36,916 nucleotides of DNA, from positions 1 to 36,916 of the forward strand of contig JAFUGG010000076.1 in assembly GCA_017469525.1 (NCBI GenBank), in the 5' to 3' direction. The DNA comes from Bacteroidaceae bacterium (GTDB lineage Bacteria; Bacteroidota; Bacteroidia; Bacteroidales; Bacteroidaceae). The translations under genes were made by a program, and so were the position numbers. This document shows, one piece after another, positions 1-8,183 of the stretch. Position 1 is the stretch's first letter, and each line of letters opens with the position of its first letter. Below the pieces are notes generated by a model. That model made no database searches, was not told the DNA's origin, and saw only the letters and a list, made by a program, of their open reading frames with translations.

Positions 1-36
1 AACCACGCACGCATAGTATTGGGCAATTGGCCTGGC

Positions 37-1002
37 CTACATCTTAAACTTCATCAGTATGGGCAAGTGGTCGGATGGATGCCAGAAGTTGGATATCTTC
101 TGAGGATTGCGTACAGGGGTGGTGTAGCTGTCTTTCAGGATTTCCGCTTCTTTTACGTTCTTGCGCAAAGCAGGCGTGACATAAATGAAGTCGATGCGCC
201 GATTGCTGCCTGTCGAACCGATGAACTCCTGCGGGTAAAGGCTCTTGATAAGGTCAATGTAGGGCGTCTCGCTGCTGATATAGTCGTGCACAAGGAACTT
301 CGTTGTACTGTCCGGATACTGATAGGTTGCGTTATCCACACGCGAGACGGAATTGAAGTCACCCATCATCGCCCAGAACTCGCGCTTTGATTTATGACGA
401 GACAACACAGTATTCTTGCAGATGAGTTCCATCTCCTTGCGCCTGAAGATGTCGCCTTCGCCCTTAGCCTTACTTTCCTCGTGCTTATCATTCGGCACTC
501 TGTAACCATAGGCCATAGGCCAGGTGTGGAGCGTCACAAGGTTGAGCGTCTTCTTTTTCTTGCCGAGTTTGACCTTATACCACGAGGCACCGTGACATAC
601 GATGGTGTCGGCATTTCCAGTGATAAGCTTCTCCACCTCCATCGGATAGCGCGAGGTGATGAGTTGCGGATAGTTATCGGGGTGAGCACTCAGATAGACG
701 TAGCTGTGCCCGTATCGTTCTGCCAATCTGCGCCAACGTGCCAGACACTCCTCTTCCGTTTCCCTCTCGCTCTTGTCTGAGTTCGTCACGTACAACTTCT
801 GCGCTTCACACCACACACATATATCAGGATGTTGCGCAGAGACCCAATCCGTAAACCGCTTGTAGTCATCGGTCTGACCGTCCCACATGCCGTTCTGTAT
901 GTTCCAGTAAAGCAGGTTCAAGGTTCCGTCATCTCCCTTTCGAGCATGACACACAACAACTCCAGACAGGAGCAAGGCAAGTAAAAAGAATCTCATTTTC
1001 AT
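37..1002 (-). CDS. Secreted endonuclease/exonuclease/phosphatase-family protein
   Basis: The 321-residue product starts with a clear signal peptide (hydrophobic FFLLALLLSGVVVC after MKMR) and then shows the EEP-fold hallmarks in order: LLYWNIQNGM near residue 30 (metal-site Asn), VWCEAQ near 65 (metal Glu), a central MGDFNSVS (catalytic Asp/Asn) and a C-terminal WHPSDHLPILMKF (catalytic Asp-His). The family cleaves phosphodiesters or phosphomonoesters in nucleic acids, inositol phosphates or sphingomyelin; the substrate cannot be told from sequence. Export suggests a periplasmic or surface role in nutrient scavenging. ATG codons at 1002 and 996 are both possible; 1002 is kept. It lies 48 bp after the short-chain dehydrogenase on the same strand and no TAnnTTTG promoter is visible in the gap, so it may be the last gene of that operon, though its function looks unrelated. 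Confidence 0.85.
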   Translation of the reverse strand: MKMRFFLLALLLSGVVVCHARKGDDGTLNLLYWNIQNGMWDGQTDDYKRFTDWVSAQHPDICVWCEAQKLYVTNSDKSERETEEECLARWRRLAERYGHSYVYLSAHPDNYPQLITSRYPMEVEKLITGNADTIVCHGASWYKVKLGKKKKTLNLVTLHTWPMAYGYRVPNDKHEESKAKGEGDIFRRKEMELICKNTVLSRHKSKREFWAMMGDFNSVSRVDNATYQYPDSTTKFLVHDYISSETPYIDLIKSLYPQEFIGSTGSNRRIDFIYVTPALRKNVKEAEILKDSYTTPVRNPQKISNFWHPSDHLPILMKFKM

Positions 1003-1050
1003 AGTAAAACAGATTATAAGGTTAATGATTAATGTAATATCTTTGAAGTA

Positions 1051-1890
1051 TCACAGGTACCTACGGACAATGGCATCTGTTTTCTCCCATAACTCGTGCA
1101 TCTGAGCATGATGAAGGAACTTGTCGCCCACGTCAACAACCCGGCCGGAGCGATTGAAGGTTCCTGTCTGGCCAGCCTTGTCATCATCGAGCAAGAGGCG
1201 GATGGCTGTGTCTGCTCCTTGTCGGGGCGTACGGATGAAGGGACGGAAGAAGATGTCGGTCAGAGGGTCGAGGAAGTTGTGCAGCCGTATGATGTCGGTC
1301 GAGACAATGCCCGGGTCGGCAGCATTCACCGTGATGCCTTTGTCCTTTAGGCGACTGGCAAGTTCGAAGGTGAACAGCGTCAGCGCCAGTTTCGTATTGC
1401 TATAGATGGGGATGCGCCAGAAGCTTCCCTTTCTGCCACGCAGGAAGAAGTCGGGAAAGTCCAGCCTTCCATACCTATATGTCAACGACACCATGTTCAC
1501 GATGCGACTCCCCTCCCCCATCAACGGCAGCAAGAGACGCGTAAGGAGGAATGGACCTACATAGTTAACCTGCACGGTTCTCTCCAGATTATCCACGGTC
1601 TTATGGAAGCCAGTCTCAAGCGTTCCTGCATTATTCATCAAGAGGTCGAGGTGCTGGAAGCGAGCTTTCACTTCGTCGGCAAAGCGACGGACAGAGCTAA
1701 GGTCTGCCAAGTCGATACCGATTACCTCGATACTCTCGTTGCCGGTTGCTTCGACTATCTCTTGCCTTGCCCTTTCTGCCGGCTCAGGACGACGGCAAGC
1801 CATAATGACATGAAAACCTTTCTCGGCAACTGCCTTTGCTTCCTCGAAGCCCATGCCTGTAGCAGCTCCAGTTATGACGGCAAGTTTCAT
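1051..1890 (-). CDS. Short-chain dehydrogenase/reductase, candidate 3-beta-hydroxysteroid dehydrogenase
   Basis: This is a classical SDR of 279 residues: the NAD(P)-binding TGAATGMG motif lies within the first 15 residues, the structural NNAG is at about residue 87, a catalytic Ser sits in VNMVSLTYRYG, and the catalytic pair is in IYSNTK. The open frame extends 26 codons upstream inside the preceding gene, but the ATG at 1890 is chosen because it overlaps the upstream stop as ATGA and places MKLAVITG right at the Rossmann strand. Translational coupling to the flavin reductase is therefore likely. Overall style (long RDH-like C-terminus, DPGIVSTDI) resembles retinol/steroid dehydrogenases. From the 5-alpha-reductase and OYE neighbours I infer a 3-keto/3-beta-hydroxy steroid or bile-acid substrate; the SDR sequence alone does not prove it. 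Confidence 0.88.
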   Translation of the reverse strand: MKLAVITGAATGMGFEEAKAVAEKGFHVIMACRRPEPAERARQEIVEATGNESIEVIGIDLADLSSVRRFADEVKARFQHLDLLMNNAGTLETGFHKTVDNLERTVQVNYVGPFLLTRLLLPLMGEGSRIVNMVSLTYRYGRLDFPDFFLRGRKGSFWRIPIYSNTKLALTLFTFELASRLKDKGITVNAADPGIVSTDIIRLHNFLDPLTDIFFRPFIRTPRQGADTAIRLLLDDDKAGQTGTFNRSGRVVDVGDKFLHHAQMHELWEKTDAIVRRYL

Positions 1891-3131
1891 AAGTTCTGTT
1901 CCCGTTCTATTCGTTCCACTTCCTTCTGTAAGTCTCTTGGCAGAGGTTCGCGGAGATGTTGATGGCAAGCCATCTCCAGGGTGTACATCCTGCCGATGCA
2001 GTAGTTGCTATGCTTGCAGCCGCAACGATGATGAATGTCCTCCTTGAGTCGGTTCACGAAGTCCGGTTCGTTGAGAAGGCTGCGTGCCATCTGTACAGCC
2101 TCGAAGCCATAGCCTAAAACTTCGTTTATCTTATCGCCACAAACCAAGCCGCCCACGTAGATGAACTTCATGTCGGGCATTGCATCGCGGAACCTTAAGG
2201 CATCATCAAGGAAGAAGGCTTCCTTGTATGGAACGGGCTTTGTCAGGATATTCCTGACGAGCGGTTTGCAGGAACGAATGCTGTACTTGAGCCAAGGCTT
2301 GTCCATGTAGTGCGTCATGGTCTGGAGAGGCAGTTCGCCTCGCATGACATACATCGGCGTAGCACTCACCAGGCCGCCGCTCAGGACGATGGCATGCACG
2401 CCGAGTTCCTGCAGACGACGGGCAACTGGAATGCTATGTTGCTCAAGCGAGACGCCGTTCTTCAGTCCGTCGCGCATATTCATCTTGCAGACGACGGCCA
2501 TATCGTCCTTAGCCGCTCGCATGACCTCCTCCATGCACATCGTCATGAAACGCATCCTGTTCTCCAGCGAGCCGCCGTATTCATCCCTACGATGGTTGAA
2601 GTAAGGATTGAGGAATTGGTCGATAAGATAACCGTGTCCGCAATGTATCTCCACTTCGTCGAAGCCAGCATCGCGAGCCAAATTGACCGCCTCGCCGAAC
2701 TTCTTGGCCAGCACGGGCAGTTCGTCGCGACGAAGGCCGCGCACGATAGTCGGGCTATAGAGATTGAACCCTGTGCTTGCTCCGACGGGAATGCAGCCGC
2801 AGATGTCCTTGTGGCTCATGTTGCCACAATGCCCAAGCTGAATGCCTGCCGCTGCCCCTTCCTTATGGATGCCTTCGGTGAGGCGACGAAGACCGGGAAG
2901 AATCTCTTTCTTCATCACGAGTTGACGGTCGAAGCTCAATCCGCTCTCTGTCACAGCGGCATAGGCGACGGTCGTCATTCCCACACCGCCGCGAGCCACA
3001 CTGGTGTGGTAGTCGTAGAGCATGTCGCTGGGCTCATGCCCGGGACACATACTCTCGAAGGCGGCACTGCGAATGGTGCGGTTCCTCAACGTCAATGGCC
3101 CGATGTGAGCGGGCTCGAATATCTTGTTCAT
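1887..3131 (-). CDS. Old-Yellow-Enzyme NADH:flavin oxidoreductase, candidate delta4-3-ketosteroid 5-beta-reductase
   Basis: The 414-residue protein has the OYE/2,4-dienoyl-CoA-reductase TIM-barrel signature: FEPAHIGPLTLRNRTIRSA at the N-terminus, the active-site-like EIHCGHGYLIDQFLNPYFN and the RRDEYGGSLENRMRF block in the middle, and a phosphate-binding end around FIYVGGLV and AVQMARSLL. Such enzymes bind FMN and reduce activated C=C bonds with NAD(P)H. The C-terminus carries a cysteine cluster (CGC-x5-C-x10-C, around CIGRMYTLEMACHQH) reminiscent of the iron-sulfur motif of BaiCD/FadH-type enzymes, but the separate NADPH-binding domain of those larger proteins is absent. It lies between the 5-alpha-reductase (76-bp gap upstream) and the SDR (ATGA overlap downstream). 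BaiCD-like 5-beta-reductases sit in this context in gut Bacteroidales, hence the substrate proposal. Confidence 0.9.
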   Translation of the reverse strand: MNKIFEPAHIGPLTLRNRTIRSAAFESMCPGHEPSDMLYDYHTSVARGGVGMTTVAYAAVTESGLSFDRQLVMKKEILPGLRRLTEGIHKEGAAAGIQLGHCGNMSHKDICGCIPVGASTGFNLYSPTIVRGLRRDELPVLAKKFGEAVNLARDAGFDEVEIHCGHGYLIDQFLNPYFNHRRDEYGGSLENRMRFMTMCMEEVMRAAKDDMAVVCKMNMRDGLKNGVSLEQHSIPVARRLQELGVHAIVLSGGLVSATPMYVMRGELPLQTMTHYMDKPWLKYSIRSCKPLVRNILTKPVPYKEAFFLDDALRFRDAMPDMKFIYVGGLVCGDKINEVLGYGFEAVQMARSLLNEPDFVNRLKEDIHHRCGCKHSNYCIGRMYTLEMACHQHLREPLPRDLQKEVERIEREQNL

Positions 3132-3207
3132 GGAAAGTTTAAAAGTTTAAGAGTTAATAAGTTAAAAGAACAACAAGTTGTTTTTCAGCATTCTACTTTT
3201 TCAATTA

Positions 3208-3978
3208 TCAGTAAACGAACGGCACTATTCGTTTTCGCTTTCCTAAGGCTCCTTCACCGAACTCATCCCTATACCTATTATATATAGCGTGCGCGCGAGG
3301 CACGAGGTTGGCGGCTGTCCATAGCGGGAACACCCATGCCGCCGGCGTGGCAGCAGCTATGGCAAAGCCTGTCCACTCTACAATTTCCCCAAAATAGTTG
3401 GCAGAAGTCACGAAGCGATACATACCTTTCTGCGGAAGGTAGTGGCCCGTGTCGCCAGGTTTACGAAGATGTCTGACGACATGGTCGGAATGAAGATTGA
3501 TGCCCATGCCTACAAGGAAAAGCAGGATACCTGCAATGGCGTTTGGACGGAGCAAGTAGGCAGTACCTTGCTCGAAGTCGGGATTAGGGAACCAGTATAG
3601 TCCCCCACCCTGAATCATGCCGTTGATGACATTGAACACTACGCCCATGAGCATGATGCCGACCGGCATTCGGCTCGTTCCTTTCATCAGGAACGGGAAG
3701 ACGAGGCTGCGCTGGAAGTAATGCAATTCGAAAAGACCGAACAGGACAAGCTGCGGCATGTGCCACTTCAAGGGGGAAGCGAACCAAATCGTCAGCATGA
3801 CAAGCAGAACGGGAAGCTCCATCAGCACCCAGCCCAGCTTGTTATTGATGCTCAGCCCCCACCGTTTTGTACGGAACTGCCCATAGCCTGCAGTCACATA
3901 AAAGAGGCTGACAAAGACCACAACTGCCAGACAAGTCATGCAGTAAATCAGCATGTTGAAGAAAGATTCACTTGGCAT
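3208..3978 (-). CDS. Steroid 5-alpha-reductase-family membrane protein
   Basis: This 256-residue, strongly hydrophobic protein has about six membrane segments and ends with the hallmark of the 3-oxo-5-alpha-steroid 4-dehydrogenase C-terminal domain: the block MYRFVTSANYFGEIVEWTGF and then NLVPRAHAIYNRYRDEFG. LHYFQRSLVFP in the first half also fits the family. Eukaryotic members reduce the delta4 double bond of 3-keto steroids with NADPH; bacterial homologues in gut Bacteroidales form 5-alpha (allo) bile acids. The ATG at 3978 is used because codons further upstream would start with TTG inside the promoter region. It is the first gene of the run 5AR, OYE, SDR and lies about 30 bp downstream of a TAACTTTG promoter element. 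Confidence 0.88.
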   Translation of the reverse strand: MPSESFFNMLIYCMTCLAVVVFVSLFYVTAGYGQFRTKRWGLSINNKLGWVLMELPVLLVMLTIWFASPLKWHMPQLVLFGLFELHYFQRSLVFPFLMKGTSRMPVGIMLMGVVFNVINGMIQGGGLYWFPNPDFEQGTAYLLRPNAIAGILLFLVGMGINLHSDHVVRHLRKPGDTGHYLPQKGMYRFVTSANYFGEIVEWTGFAIAAATPAAWVFPLWTAANLVPRAHAIYNRYRDEFGEGALGKRKRIVPFVY

Positions 3979-4008
3979 CAATTCGTTTTTTGTTTTGTAT
4001 TGACGGCA

Positions 4009-4016
4009 CAAAGTTA
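4009..4016 (-). promoter_or_regulatory. Bacteroidota -7 promoter element of the 5AR operon
   Basis: On the minus strand the sequence reads TAACTTTG, a perfect TAnnTTTG element, 30 nt before the ATG of the 5-alpha-reductase gene. No clear TTTG is seen at the -33 position, so the promoter may be weak or need an activator. Confidence 0.55.
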
Positions 4017-4237
4017 CTAAAAAAAGGAAAGCGACGGACGGAAATGACAAATATATTTTATAGTGTCCGCTAAATACAGCATGTAAGGCTGACGAGCTGT
4101 CGGCTCAAAGACGTCCAACTTTGCCGCCAGAGCATCTGTTTTGCAGGTAAAGCCATAGGGAGGAGCATACAAATGTGGTACGATTACCGGTAAACATTAA
4201 TAGTTTTTCCATCTCGGAATACCCCAGGTTGCAGCAT

Positions 4238-4317
4238 GGGTTGTTTGCACATACATGTAGTTGCAATTGCAACTACATGTAAATGCAATTGCAACTACAT
4301 GTATATGCAAACAACCC
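4238..4317. repeat. 80-bp inverted repeat with a perfect 30-bp palindrome and 22-bp period
   Basis: The outer arms GGGTTGTTTGCA (4238-4249) and TGCAAACAACCC (4306-4317) are exact inverted copies. Inside, 4252-4281 is a perfect palindrome with half-site TACATGTAGTTGCAA. A unit beginning TGCAATTGCAACTACATGTA occurs at 4262 and again at 4284, a 22-bp step. A 17-bp stretch starting GTTTGCACATACATG recurs at 12900. It lies in the gene-free stretch 4017-4480 between two minus-strand operons. No coding potential was seen in the rest of that stretch. Confidence 0.85.
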
Positions 4318-4480
4318 TCCCTGTCGCATAGAGTTTCAGGCACAAGCAAAATGGATGCAGAAGCATCGTGCTTCAACAGACACGACGCCGTGCATCGACT
4401 TCAGATATTATTTTGATTGTTGCAGGATTCCGATGGCTGTACCATCATGATGCCACCGGCTCAGATGTAGCTGGCAGCCT

Positions 4481-4645
4481 TCAGACAAGCCGTCTGTTTC
4501 GTTCTGCCGTTTCCTCTATAGCCTTGTCATGACCAGTCAAGGCGGCGAATGGTGCAAATTGTGCAGCCCTTTGAAGCATAGTCATTTGCGGATGCTTCTT
4601 GGAAACATGATGCGTCATGTTTATTATGTCGTCGTAGGCTTCCAT
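4481..4645 (-). CDS. Small protein of the Y-family-polymerase-associated type
   Basis: A 54-residue frame starts at ATG 4645, 36 bp after the Y-family polymerase stop. It begins MEAYDDIINMTHHVSKKHPQ and continues MTMLQRAAQFAPFAALTGHD, followed by an Ala/Glu-rich helix. The pattern DII-x3-HHVS-x3-P-x-M-x4-RAAQF-x-PFAALTG-x-D is one I recognise from small proteins found next to DinB/UmuC-type polymerases in Clostridia and Bacteroidales, often labelled YolD-like; that name is from memory. The match to a conserved pattern and the position directly behind the polymerase make it a real gene despite its length. A role in regulating or recruiting the polymerase is inferred only. Confidence 0.8.
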   Translation of the reverse strand: MEAYDDIINMTHHVSKKHPQMTMLQRAAQFAPFAALTGHDKAIEETAERNRRLV

Positions 4646-4681
4646 GCGTCAATTCAACTATAAACTATCAACTGTCAACTG

Positions 4682-6118
4682 TCACGACTTGTGCCCCCCG
4701 ATTTGCTGGTTGCGCTCCTTGGCGGTTGCACCTTCCTCATAGCTGGTCCCCTTTAGGATGGCATTCTTGCCAAAACGTTTCTTTATGCTGATGAGCGCTT
4801 CCTGCATTCGGTGCTCTTTCTCCTTGAAGAGCTCCTCCTGGCGAACCTTATCGTAATCCGTGAAAAGGTCGAGCTGCTGAGCCTCCGATACTCGCCGGAT
4901 ACCAGCCTCCCCCGATTTGCCATCGACAGGCATGTCCTCGCGTATGATATTATTGGTGGATATGTTCAGCCGACGGATTAGCAAGTCCTTGTTTACTATC
5001 CTGTCATACAGTGATATAACGGAATTGACTATTTCCTTGCTTGAGGATGAGTAAGAGTTAAGATTGACCGTACCATGTGCATGCTTGGGGACAGGTCTGC
5101 CGTAATAATCAAGCGTGACCTCGCCCTGATACTTCGAGGCAATCTCCGGTCTTGTCAGGCTCTCACGGTCATAGCTTACAGTCAGGACCAACTGGTTCGT
5201 GACAAGCCGTTTCTCCACGAGCTCCAAGCTGGCCGCATCAGCCATCTCTCTCACTACGACTCTTGCCTTCCTGAACGTATAAGGCTCAGTCAAGACCTGT
5301 CCGCTGCTCATCGAATTTGTCTCCGGCCTATAAGCCTTGACGAAATCAATCGTGCAAGGTTCCCATCCCCATGCATGGTCAATGAGCAGTTCGGCATTGA
5401 CGCCAAACAACTTATAGAGCAATTCTTCATTCACTACAGACTGGCGCGCCACCTTGCCCATGGTGTCTAATCCATAGTTCGCAAGTCTCTCGGCAGTGCC
5501 ACGACCTACCCTCCAAAAGTCGGTTATGGGGAAGTGGTTCCATAGCTTCCGGCGATAGGACATCTCGTCCAGTTCTGCTATGCGGACGCCGTCCTTGTCG
5601 GCAGGCATCTTCTTAGCCACAATATCCATTGCCACCTTTGCCAGATACATATTCGTGCCGATACCAGCCGTAGCCGTGATGCCTGTCTGCTTCAACACAT
5701 CCCGAATCATTGTTATGGCCAGCTCGTGGGCTGTCTTCTTATAGGTAGCAAGATAGTCCGTGACGTCCATGAAGACTTCATCGATGCTATAGACATGAAT
5801 GTCTTCAGGCGCAATATATTTCAGATAGATGGCATAGATTTGGCAACTGACTTCAATATACTTTGCCATCCGTGGAGGAGCGATGATGAAGCTGGTGTCG
5901 CGTGCTTTCTGATAGACCTCGAAGAGTCGTGCCCTTCCAGGAATGCCATAAGCCTTCAGCGCCGGCGACACAGCAAGGCAAATGGTCTTTTCTGTCCTGC
6001 TCTCGTCAGCAACAACCAGTCTTGCAGTGAGCGGGTCAAGGTGTCGCTCCACACACTCAACGCTGGCATAGAACGACTTCAAGTCGATAGCAATATATAT
6101 GCGGTTCTCGCTTTTCAA
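4682..6118 (-). CDS. Y-family DNA polymerase (ImpB/MucB/SamB, UmuC/DinB-like)
   Basis: The 478-residue protein begins with the Y-polymerase palm signature IYIAIDLKSFYASVECVER (first catalytic Asp plus steric-gate region) and has the second catalytic motif YSIDEVFMDVT at about residue 105. The helix-hairpin-helix part follows (DFWRVGRGTAERLANYGLDT) and a little-finger domain fills the C-terminal half. It performs translesion synthesis past damaged bases. No ATG exists near the required N-terminus; the start is a TTG at 6118, since downstream ATGs would delete the palm strand. It lies 21 bp behind the AlkZ-like gene and is followed by the 54-residue small protein, forming a DNA-damage operon. 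No LexA-type operator was recognised upstream. Confidence 0.93.
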   Translation of the reverse strand: MKSENRIYIAIDLKSFYASVECVERHLDPLTARLVVADESRTEKTICLAVSPALKAYGIPGRARLFEVYQKARDTSFIIAPPRMAKYIEVSCQIYAIYLKYIAPEDIHVYSIDEVFMDVTDYLATYKKTAHELAITMIRDVLKQTGITATAGIGTNMYLAKVAMDIVAKKMPADKDGVRIAELDEMSYRRKLWNHFPITDFWRVGRGTAERLANYGLDTMGKVARQSVVNEELLYKLFGVNAELLIDHAWGWEPCTIDFVKAYRPETNSMSSGQVLTEPYTFRKARVVVREMADAASLELVEKRLVTNQLVLTVSYDRESLTRPEIASKYQGEVTLDYYGRPVPKHAHGTVNLNSYSSSSKEIVNSVISLYDRIVNKDLLIRRLNISTNNIIREDMPVDGKSGEAGIRRVSEAQQLDLFTDYDKVRQEELFKEKEHRMQEALISIKKRFGKNAILKGTSYEEGATAKERNQQIGGHKS

Positions 6119-6139
6119 GATGTAGTGGACGGATTGTGC

Positions 6140-6829
6140 CTATCCTATGAGACGCAATATCTGCTTGTCTGTCGCAGCAGGAAGGATTCTATGGAGATGT
6201 TCGACAATCTTCGTAAACGACTTCTCCGGCTTACATGCCATCCTGCAAGAATCCTTGCCGTAGAGAGCCTCCGGAGTGTTGAGCAACGACCATCCCCAGC
6301 CATATTCCTTGCCATGCTTGTCTGTAGGATAGACAAAGTCTTCGGTGACGACATAGGTTGCCATCTCCAATCTTGTGACATAGGCATCGAACTTCGAGCG
6401 CATGCCTTTCCCATTGAAGCCGCATGCCGACCTCAACTGGCGTGTGATGAGACTACCCTCCTGCCTGAGTACATCAAGGATGGTGCCTTCTATGGAATCG
6501 TCAACTGGATAGGGAGACTTGCTGCGACGATAGTTGCAGAAGTCACCCCACCACTCTTTACTGATGAAACCAGCCTTCCCAGCGAAGAACTTGCCATAAA
6601 GGCAAGGCATCTCAGTCACAATCTGCCCTTTCCATTTCCATAGAGGCCAGTCCCAGCCACCATCAGGGAAGACGACATAGCGGCAATCGTCATCGACAAT
6701 CTCCTCTGCCGAGAAACCATGAATACCGCTATCAAGCAAAGGCAAGAAGCCAATCTCGTCTATAAGTTCCATCAGTTCTGCAGCAGAACTGACGACAGGG
6801 AAACCGTTCATTTCCTGTCTTCCAGTCAC
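6140..6829 (-). CDS. AlkZ-like winged-helix protein (putative DNA-repair partner)
   Basis: This 229-residue protein has no signal peptide. The first half is rich in Trp ([32 protein letters not shown]); the second half has a winged-helix-like stretch ([20 protein letters not shown], then [21 protein letters not shown]). The arrangement resembles proteins named AlkZ-related, distant relatives of the DNA glycosylase AlkZ/YcaQ that unhooks crosslinks; I give this from memory. The assignment to a glycosylase activity is not proven: the QxQ/QxD active-site motif of true AlkZ is not obvious. The frame opens at a GTG (6829) that overlaps the rubredoxin stop as GTGA; an ATG six codons later (6811) is an equally good start. 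It is co-directional with and 21 bp ahead of the Y-family polymerase. Confidence 0.65.
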   Translation of the reverse strand: MTGRQEMNGFPVVSSAAELMELIDEIGFLPLLDSGIHGFSAEEIVDDDCRYVVFPDGGWDWPLWKWKGQIVTEMPCLYGKFFAGKAGFISKEWWGDFCNYRRSKSPYPVDDSIEGTILDVLRQEGSLITRQLRSACGFNGKGMRSKFDAYVTRLEMATYVVTEDFVYPTDKHGKEYGWGWSLLNTPEALYGKDSCRMACKPEKSFTKIVEHLHRILPAATDKQILRLIG

Positions 6830-6984
6830 TCAGCAGCGAACTGGTCTTTACCTACGCCGCACAAGGGACATTCGAAATCTTCGGGAACTTCCTCCCAAGG
6901 TGTGCCAGGGGCTATGCCCTTCTCGGGTACTCCTACTTCGGGATCATATTCCCAACCGCATACTTCACAAACATACTTTGCCAT
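6826..6984 (-). CDS. rub: Rubredoxin
   Basis: A 52-residue frame: [20 protein letters not shown], then a [11 protein letters not shown] loop, and ends with [15 protein letters not shown]. The two CxxCG knuckles (Cys6/Cys9 and Cys39/Cys42) bind one iron and the central Trp/Pro-rich loop is standard, so this is a small cytoplasmic one-electron carrier, in anaerobes often paired with rubrerythrin or superoxide reductase for oxidative-stress defence. The size is exactly that of the family. Its stop overlaps a potential GTG start of the AlkZ-like gene, so an oxidative-stress carrier and DNA-repair genes may share one transcript. Confidence 0.95.
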   Translation of the reverse strand: MAKYVCEVCGWEYDPEVGVPEKGIAPGTPWEEVPEDFECPLCGVGKDQFAAE

Positions 6985-7186
6985 AATGATAAGCTTTTAG
7001 AGTTCTGTTACGATTTAATATTGTCTCTATATAACATAAATAATGTTCAATTGAATACAAAGATAGTGTTTTTTCCTCTTATATACAAGCCCCAACAAAA
7101 AAAAATGCAAAAGTCTGTTCTATTTAAGAAAATAATGACTAACTTTGCAGTAAAAGTAACATTAACAATTAAAATATCACACAGAA
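6985..7186 (+). promoter_or_regulatory. Divergent intergenic region with TAACTTTG promoter element
   Basis: This AT-rich stretch separates the rubredoxin operon from the M48 protease gene. At 7140-7147 the plus strand reads TAACTTTG, a match to the Bacteroidota -7 element, 40 nt before the ATG at 7187. A clean TTTG at -33 is not seen. Nothing coding was recognised here. Confidence 0.55.
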
Positions 7187-8068
7187 ATGAAAACGCTCAG
7201 AACATTACTCATCAGCGCCCTGGCTCTGCTGGCAGCAGCCTGTGGAACCACAAACACCGTGCCCATCACAGGCCGCAAGACTCGCCTGCTCGTTGACGAC
7301 GCACAGATTCTCAGTCTCAGCACTCAGCAGTATCAGGACTACATGAAGAGTGCCAAGCTCTCTACCAACCAGACAGGCACAGCTATGGTGAAGAGGGTTG
7401 GGCAACGTCTTGCCACAGCAGTCGAGTCATTCCTCAAGAACAACGGCTATGAGGGTGAACTGCAGAACTTCCAATGGGAGTTCAATCTGGTCAGCAGCAA
7501 CGAAGTCAACGCCTTCTGTATGCCTGGAGGTAAGATTGTAGTCTATGAAGGACTGCTTCCCGTGACACAAGACGAGGCAAGCCTGGCCATCGTGCTGGGG
7601 CACGAGATAGCTCATGCCGTTGCCAAGCATTCTGCCGAACAGCTCTCCAAGAAGACCCGCCAACAGTATGCAACACAGATAGGAGGCTCGGTACTCTCGT
7701 CGGTTGCTCAGACAAAAGGACTGGGCGATGCAGTATCTCTTATAGAAATGGCTGCGCAAGTTGGCTTCAACTTTGCCAACCTCAAGTATTCTCGCGACAA
7801 CGAGACAGAGGCCGACCGCCTTGGCCTCATCTTTGCCGCCATGGCAGGTTACGACCCACAGCTCGCCATACCATTCTGGCAGCGTATGGCTCAGCAAAGC
7901 GGAGGAAGCAGCAAGAGCGAAATCTTCAGCGACCACCCCTCCGACGAGAAGCGCATAGCTGAGCTCCAGAAGCGCATGCCCGAAGCACTCCAATATTACA
8001 CACCGCCAACGCAGACCACCACTACAACATCCGCAAAGAAGAAAGCGACAACGACAAAGAAGAAATAA
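7187..8068 (+). CDS. M48-family metalloprotease, lipoprotein
   Basis: The 293-residue product begins with a lipoprotein signal (MKTLRTLLISALALLAAACG; lipobox LAAAC, lipidated Cys at about 19). The zinc site is GHEIAHAVAKH at about residue 137 (HExxH), with the third ligand in ETEADRLG at about 205. After YDPQLAIPFWQRMAQ comes the SDHPSDEKRIAEL motif common to the LoiP/YfgC-like M48 peptidases, and the tail is Thr/Lys-rich and probably disordered. The family degrades or quality-controls misfolded outer-membrane proteins in the periplasm. It is a single-gene unit with its own promoter element and a hairpin terminator behind it. Confidence 0.93.
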   Translation: MKTLRTLLISALALLAAACGTTNTVPITGRKTRLLVDDAQILSLSTQQYQDYMKSAKLSTNQTGTAMVKRVGQRLATAVESFLKNNGYEGELQNFQWEFNLVSSNEVNAFCMPGGKIVVYEGLLPVTQDEASLAIVLGHEIAHAVAKHSAEQLSKKTRQQYATQIGGSVLSSVAQTKGLGDAVSLIEMAAQVGFNFANLKYSRDNETEADRLGLIFAAMAGYDPQLAIPFWQRMAQQSGGSSKSEIFSDHPSDEKRIAELQKRMPEALQYYTPPTQTTTTTSAKKKATTTKKK

Positions 8069-8112
8069 CAGAAAGTGGCTGGGCGCCAAACCAGCGCACA
8101 CAGAAACAAAAG

Positions 8113-8141
8113 AGACGGGCGGGAGATGTTCCCGCCTGTCT
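8113..8141 (+). terminator. Rho-independent-type hairpin after the M48 gene
   Basis: The arms AGACGGGCGGGA (8113-8124) and TCCCGCCTGTCT (8130-8141) pair over 12 bp with one G-U pair and a five-base loop. The following T-run is short (TCTTTGT), so termination may be modest. It lies between two convergent genes. Confidence 0.7.
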
Positions 8142-8183
8142 TTGTATGTCTAAGCAAATGAACCCGTCGCTTGGAACTATGGT

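Noticed and set aside
4017..4480. Possible RNA gene around the 80-bp inverted repeat
   Set aside because: The hairpin is strong, but no promoter, T-run or known RNA family pattern accompanies it; it is listed as a repeat only.
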